Origin: an uncultured Alphaproteobacteria bacterium
GTDB lineage: Bacteria > Pseudomonadota > Alphaproteobacteria > Rhizobiales > Beijerinckiaceae
Direction of reading: 5' to 3'
Length of the DNA: 64,000 nucleotides
Assembly (NCBI GenBank): GCA_937988775.1
Contig: CALKHP010000036.1
Coordinates: 6,734-70,733 of the forward strand
Positions 60,972-64,000 of this stretch are shown piece after piece (the first letter of the stretch is position 1; each line of letters starts with the position of its first letter). The notes beneath the pieces are model-generated. The model made no database searches. It saw nothing but the letters and a program-made list of their open reading frames with translations, and was not told the origin of the DNA. The translations under genes were made by a program, and so were the position numbers.

Positions 60972-61940
60972 TCAATCCCGCGCCAGGCCGAGATCCTTCA
61001 GCACGGCGATGCCCTTGCGAGCGAAGTCGTCGACATAGGTCGCGGCGGCGCCCGGCTTATCCCAGACCGGCGTGATGCCGCGCTTCTTCATCATCTCCTG
61101 CACCTCCGGCCGGGCCTGTGCCCGTTCGGCGGCGGCATAGAGCTTGTCATGGATGTCCTTGGGCAGACCCTTGGGGCCGACGAGGGCGAACCAGTTGGCA
61201 TATTGCCAATCGACTTTCGCTTCCTTGGTGGTCGGCACGTCCGGGAAGGAGGCAACGCGATCTTCGGTCATCATCACGATCGTGCGCACCTTCTTGGCCT
61301 CGAGCAGCGCCTGGGCCTCGACGGGCGAGCCGCTGAACATGGTGACGCCGCCGGCCACGACATCCTGCAAGGCCGGGGCACCGCCCTGGCTCGGCACCCA
61401 TTTCACCAGCGTCGGGGTGATGCCGGCCGCCTTGAGCAACCCACCGATCGCCACATGCCACGAGCCGCCGGTTCCGGTGCCGGAGGCGGAGAGGCTGCCC
61501 GCCGGTTTCTCCTTGACGGCCGAAAGCAGGTCGTCGAGCGACTTGTAGGGCGAATCGGCGGCCACGGTGATGCCGGCCGGCAGAATGGCGAGGCGGGAGA
61601 ACAGGTCGAAGCTCGCCGGCGTGATGTCGGCGGTGCCGAGGGTCTTGTAATAAGCGATTTCCGGGCTGGCGATGCCGATCGTATAGCCGTCCGGCTTGGC
61701 GCTGGTGATGGCCGCGTGGCCAGCGACGCCGTTGCCGCCGGGGCGGTTGACGATGTTGATCGGCTGGCCGATTTCCTGCTCGAAGCCCGCGCCGAAAATG
61801 CGCGCCACCGCGTCGGTGCCGCCGCCCGCCGCCCAAGGCACGATGATGGTGATCGGCCGGTCCGGGAACTCGGCCGCCGCCGGGCTGGCAAGAGCCACAA
61901 GGGCGCCAAGCGCCATGGCCAGTGTGGTGAGTGTCTTCAT
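60972..61940 (-). CDS. TctC/Bug family tripartite tricarboxylate-type binding protein (orphan)
   Basis: A 322-residue Bug protein. Signal peptide residues 1-23 (ending SPAAAE), then FPDRPITIIVPWAAGGGTDAVAR, VNRPGGNGVAGHAAIT and KPDGYTIGIAS, the highly conserved Bug blocks. No TctA or TctB membrane subunits are in the window, as is common for Bug proteins, which may serve a distant permease or act as sensors. The downstream dehydrogenase suggests an oxo or hydroxy acid ligand. Confidence 0.9.
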   Translation of the reverse strand: MKTLTTLAMALGALVALASPAAAEFPDRPITIIVPWAAGGGTDAVARIFGAGFEQEIGQPINIVNRPGGNGVAGHAAITSAKPDGYTIGIASPEIAYYKTLGTADITPASFDLFSRLAILPAGITVAADSPYKSLDDLLSAVKEKPAGSLSASGTGTGGSWHVAIGGLLKAAGITPTLVKWVPSQGGAPALQDVVAGGVTMFSGSPVEAQALLEAKKVRTIVMMTEDRVASFPDVPTTKEAKVDWQYANWFALVGPKGLPKDIHDKLYAAAERAQARPEVQEMMKKRGITPVWDKPGAAATYVDDFARKGIAVLKDLGLARD

Positions 61941-62028
61941 CCCGTTTCCCGCCCCTTGTATTTTCAGAAGAATTGCCGGGCAGGCTAACGAGCACGGTTG
62001 GGGTGGTCAAGTTTGCGGGGCGGGGCTG

Positions 62029-62754
62029 CTAAAGCCCGAGATAGGCGCGGCGCACTTCCGGATCGTCGATCAGGGTGCTGGCCGCCGCCTGATGCACGAT
62101 ACGGCCGGTCTCCATGACATAGCCGCGATCGGCGGCGGTCAGCGCCAGGCGCACATCCTGCTCGACGAGCAGGATGGTGACGCCCTCGGCCCGGATCGTC
62201 GCCAGCACGTCGATCAACTGCTCGACGACGACGGGGGCGAGGCCGAGGCTCATCTCGTCGACCATCAGCAGTTTCGGCGTCGCCATCAGGGCGCGCGCCA
62301 TGGCGCACATCTGCTGCTCGCCGCCCGACATCGAGCTGGCGAGCTGGCGCCGGCGCTCGCCGAGCCGGGGGAAGATGGCATACATGCGCGCGATGTCGCG
62401 GGTGACCGCCGCCTGGTCGCGGCGCAGATGCGCGCCCATCAGCAGGTTGTCCTCGACGCTCATGCGGTCGAAGAGCTGGCGGCCTTCCGGCACCTGCACG
62501 AGGCCGGCGGCGAAGACCTGATCCGGCGTCAACGGCAGCAAATCGTGACCGTCGAAGCTGATGGCGCCGTCGCAGGCGATGACGCGCGACAGCGCCCTGA
62601 GCAGCGTCGTCTTGCCGGCGCCGTTGCTGCCGACCAGCGCCACGATCTCCGCCGGCCGGACCTCGAGCGAGACGCCGTGCAGAGCCGGCATGCCGCCATA
62701 GCCGGCGCCGAGGTTCTCGACGCGGAGCAAGGGGGCCTGGGTGCCTGCGCTCAT
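62029..62754 (-). CDS. livF: Branched-chain amino acid-type ABC ATPase LivF
   Basis: A 241-residue LivF ATPase. Walker A GSNGAGKTT (about residues 42-50), Q-loop region QVPEGRQLFDRMSVEDN, signature MSGGEQQMCAMARA, Walker B LLMVDEMSLGLAP (Met instead of the usual Pro after Glu) and a Gln in the switch position (LVEQD), normal for LivF. It lies ten bases after livG in a second Liv operon that continues beyond the window end. Confidence 0.92.
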   Translation of the reverse strand: MSAGTQAPLLRVENLGAGYGGMPALHGVSLEVRPAEIVALVGSNGAGKTTLLRALSRVIACDGAISFDGHDLLPLTPDQVFAAGLVQVPEGRQLFDRMSVEDNLLMGAHLRRDQAAVTRDIARMYAIFPRLGERRRQLASSMSGGEQQMCAMARALMATPKLLMVDEMSLGLAPVVVEQLIDVLATIRAEGVTILLVEQDVRLALTAADRGYVMETGRIVHQAAASTLIDDPEVRRAYLGL

Positions 62755-62764
62755 ATGCGCCTCC

Positions 62765-63499
62765 TCATGTCCGCCTCTTGCCGAGATAGGCCTCGATCAC
62801 GGTATCGTCGGCGAGCACCGCATCGGGCGGGCCGTCGGCGATCTTCTCGCCGTGATGGAGCACGAGCAGGCGGTCCGACAGGCTCTTGATCGCCTTGATG
62901 ACATGCTCGATGACCAGGATGGTGATGCCGCGATCGCGCAACTGGCGGATGACGCCGATGACCTCGTCGATCTCGACATGGTTGAGCCCGGCCATGACCT
63001 CGTCGCACAATAGCAGCTTCGGCTGCATGGCGAGCGCCTTGGCGAGTTCGAGCCGCTTGCGGCCGGGGCCGCCCAACTCGTCGGCGCGCTGGTCGGCGAA
63101 TTTGGCCAGGCCGACGAATTCCAGGTATTCGCGCGCCCGCTCGCGCGCCTCGGCCAGGCCGGTGCCGCTTTCGGCGCGGCCGAACAGCGCGCCGACCGCG
63201 ACATTGTCGAGCACCGACAGGCCGGGAAACGGGTGCATGATCTGGAACGTGCGGCCGATGCCGAGCCGGGCGCGGCGGTAGGCGGGCAGGGAGACGATCG
63301 GGTGGTTCTCGAACAGGATGTCGCCGGCGCTGGGCGCCAGCGTGCCGCTGATCAGGCTGACCAGTGTGGTCTTGCCGGCGCCGTTCGGGCCGATGACGCC
63401 GAGGATCTCGCCCTCGTTCAGCTCGAAGCTGACATCGTTGACCGCGACGAGCCCGGAGAAGCGCCGGGTGACGTTGCGCATGGCAAGGATCGCGCTCAT
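62765..63499 (-). CDS. livG: Branched-chain amino acid-type ABC ATPase LivG
   Basis: A 244-residue LivG ATPase. Walker A GPNGAGKTTL (about residues 36-45), RTFQIMHPFPGLSVLDNVAVGA, signature region ELGGPGRKRLELAKAL, Walker B LLLCDEVMAGLNHVEID and switch His in VIEHVIK. The signature reads LGGPG rather than LSxGQ, a variant that keeps the glycines. Its start overlaps the livM stop (ATGA). Compare the LivG half at 57105, where the motif is more altered. Confidence 0.92.
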   Translation of the reverse strand: MSAILAMRNVTRRFSGLVAVNDVSFELNEGEILGVIGPNGAGKTTLVSLISGTLAPSAGDILFENHPIVSLPAYRRARLGIGRTFQIMHPFPGLSVLDNVAVGALFGRAESGTGLAEARERAREYLEFVGLAKFADQRADELGGPGRKRLELAKALAMQPKLLLCDEVMAGLNHVEIDEVIGVIRQLRDRGITILVIEHVIKAIKSLSDRLLVLHHGEKIADGPPDAVLADDTVIEAYLGKRRT

Positions 63500-64000
63500 A
63501 TCCGGTGCGCCCTGATGTTCTCGATGAAATAGCGCCAGCCCGAGGTGCGGAAGCGGCGCAGCAGGTCGGCGAGGCCGCGCGGCATCAGCACGACGGCTGC
63601 CACCACGACGAGGCCGAAGAACAGGCCGGCAAGGCTGGTGACCTCGCTCGAGAGCACTTCCGAGACGGCCGAGAGCGCGAAGGCGCCGACCACCGGCCCG
63701 AGCACGGTGCCCGGCCCGCCGAACACCGCCATGATGATCATCTTGACGTTCAGGCTGATGTCGAAGGCGCTGGCGGGGTCGAGGAAGGTGATCCAGTAGG
63801 CGTGGATGCCGCCGGCGAGCGCCGAGAACACGCCCGACAGTGCGAAGGCCAGCACCTTGTAGAGCGTGGTGTTGACGCCCATGACGGCCGCCCCCTCCTC
63901 GTTCTCACGGATCGCGATCAGGCCGAAGCCGAAGCGGCTGCGCGTCAGCCAGAACACGGTCGCGGTCGCCGCCACCAGCAGGATCAGACAGTTCGTAGAA
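63496..64000 (-). CDS. livM: Branched-chain amino acid-type ABC permease LivM (partial, 5' end outside window)
   Basis: The last 168 or so residues of a LivM permease; the frame is open to the window edge. GFGLIAIRENEEGAAVMGVNTTLYKVLAFALSGVFSALAGGIHAY is the characteristic ATPase-contact region, followed by MIIMAVFGGPGTVLGPVVGAF and a C-terminal LMPRGLADLLRRF. A GTG at 63975 is in frame but is inside a membrane segment, so it is not the start. It overlaps livG (ATGA). Confidence 0.9.
   Translation of the reverse strand, partial: STNCLILLVAATATVFWLTRSRFGFGLIAIRENEEGAAVMGVNTTLYKVLAFALSGVFSALAGGIHAYWITFLDPASAFDISLNVKMIIMAVFGGPGTVLGPVVGAFALSAVSEVLSSEVTSLAGLFFGLVVVAAVVLMPRGLADLLRRFRTSGWRYFIENIRAHRI

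Overview
The window is GC-rich and tightly packed, with many ATGA/TGATG stop-start overlaps. It carries no RNA gene, insertion sequence or CRISPR array that I could see. The mix of TRAP, dipeptide-type, polar-amino-acid and branched-chain ABC importers with CaiB-type CoA transferases, IclR, MocR and XRE-cupin regulators and amine-oxidising flavoproteins suggests a soil or host-associated alphaproteobacterium (Hyphomicrobiales-like). That placement is inference from gene content, not from a marker gene. No gap between genes exceeds 300 bases.

Layout. 1-261 is the 3' end of an SDR gene. 292-8427 (minus strand) is one long catabolic operon: TRAP transporter dctP-dctQ-dctM, a crotonase, an N-extended CoA transferase, an HMG-CoA-lyase-like enzyme, a second CoA transferase and an SMP-30 lactonase. 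A divergent IclR gene lies next to it with an inverted-repeat operator between them. 9449-14206 holds a metallo-beta-lactamase dioxygenase-like gene, a GST, the vitamin B6 pair yggS-pdxY, and gabT. 14358-25585 has a three-domain MerR/XRE/cupin regulator, then a beta-hydroxyacid dehydrogenase, an aldehyde dehydrogenase, a dipeptide-type ABC importer with fused ATPases, an M81 peptidase and an ArgE-like deacylase, which reads as uptake and hydrolysis of a peptide or amide nutrient.

25597-38161 is an amino acid or amine island: two FAD-dependent oxidases, a PuuR-like XRE-cupin regulator, a Tat-exported binding protein with its polar-amino-acid ABC transporter, a GhrA-type reductase, two related GNAT proteins bracketing a HAD protein and an oxidase, an Lrp-type regulator and a MocR regulator. 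Short repeated DNA motifs recur in its intergenic regions. 38284-39147 is an EamA exporter.

39394-47362 (plus strand) is a second TRAP operon: dctQ-dctM-dctP, IclR, CoA transferase and enoyl-CoA hydratase, followed by two tandem solute-binding-protein-like proteins that have no signal peptide. This last pair is the most unusual thing in the window. 47375-53522 (minus) has an RND efflux pump, its adaptor, and a fused pabB-pabC gene. 53777-58571 is a branched-chain-type ABC importer with a fused LivG-LivF ATPase whose first half has a degenerate signature motif. 58568-64000 (minus) carries an MFS exporter, a beta-hydroxyacid dehydrogenase, an orphan TctC-type binding protein and the start of another Liv transporter that runs off the window.

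Themes: two separate operons combine TRAP import, IclR control, CoA transfer and crotonase chemistry, so acids are imported, activated as CoA thioesters and degraded. In three transporter operons a strong hairpin follows directly after the binding-protein gene.
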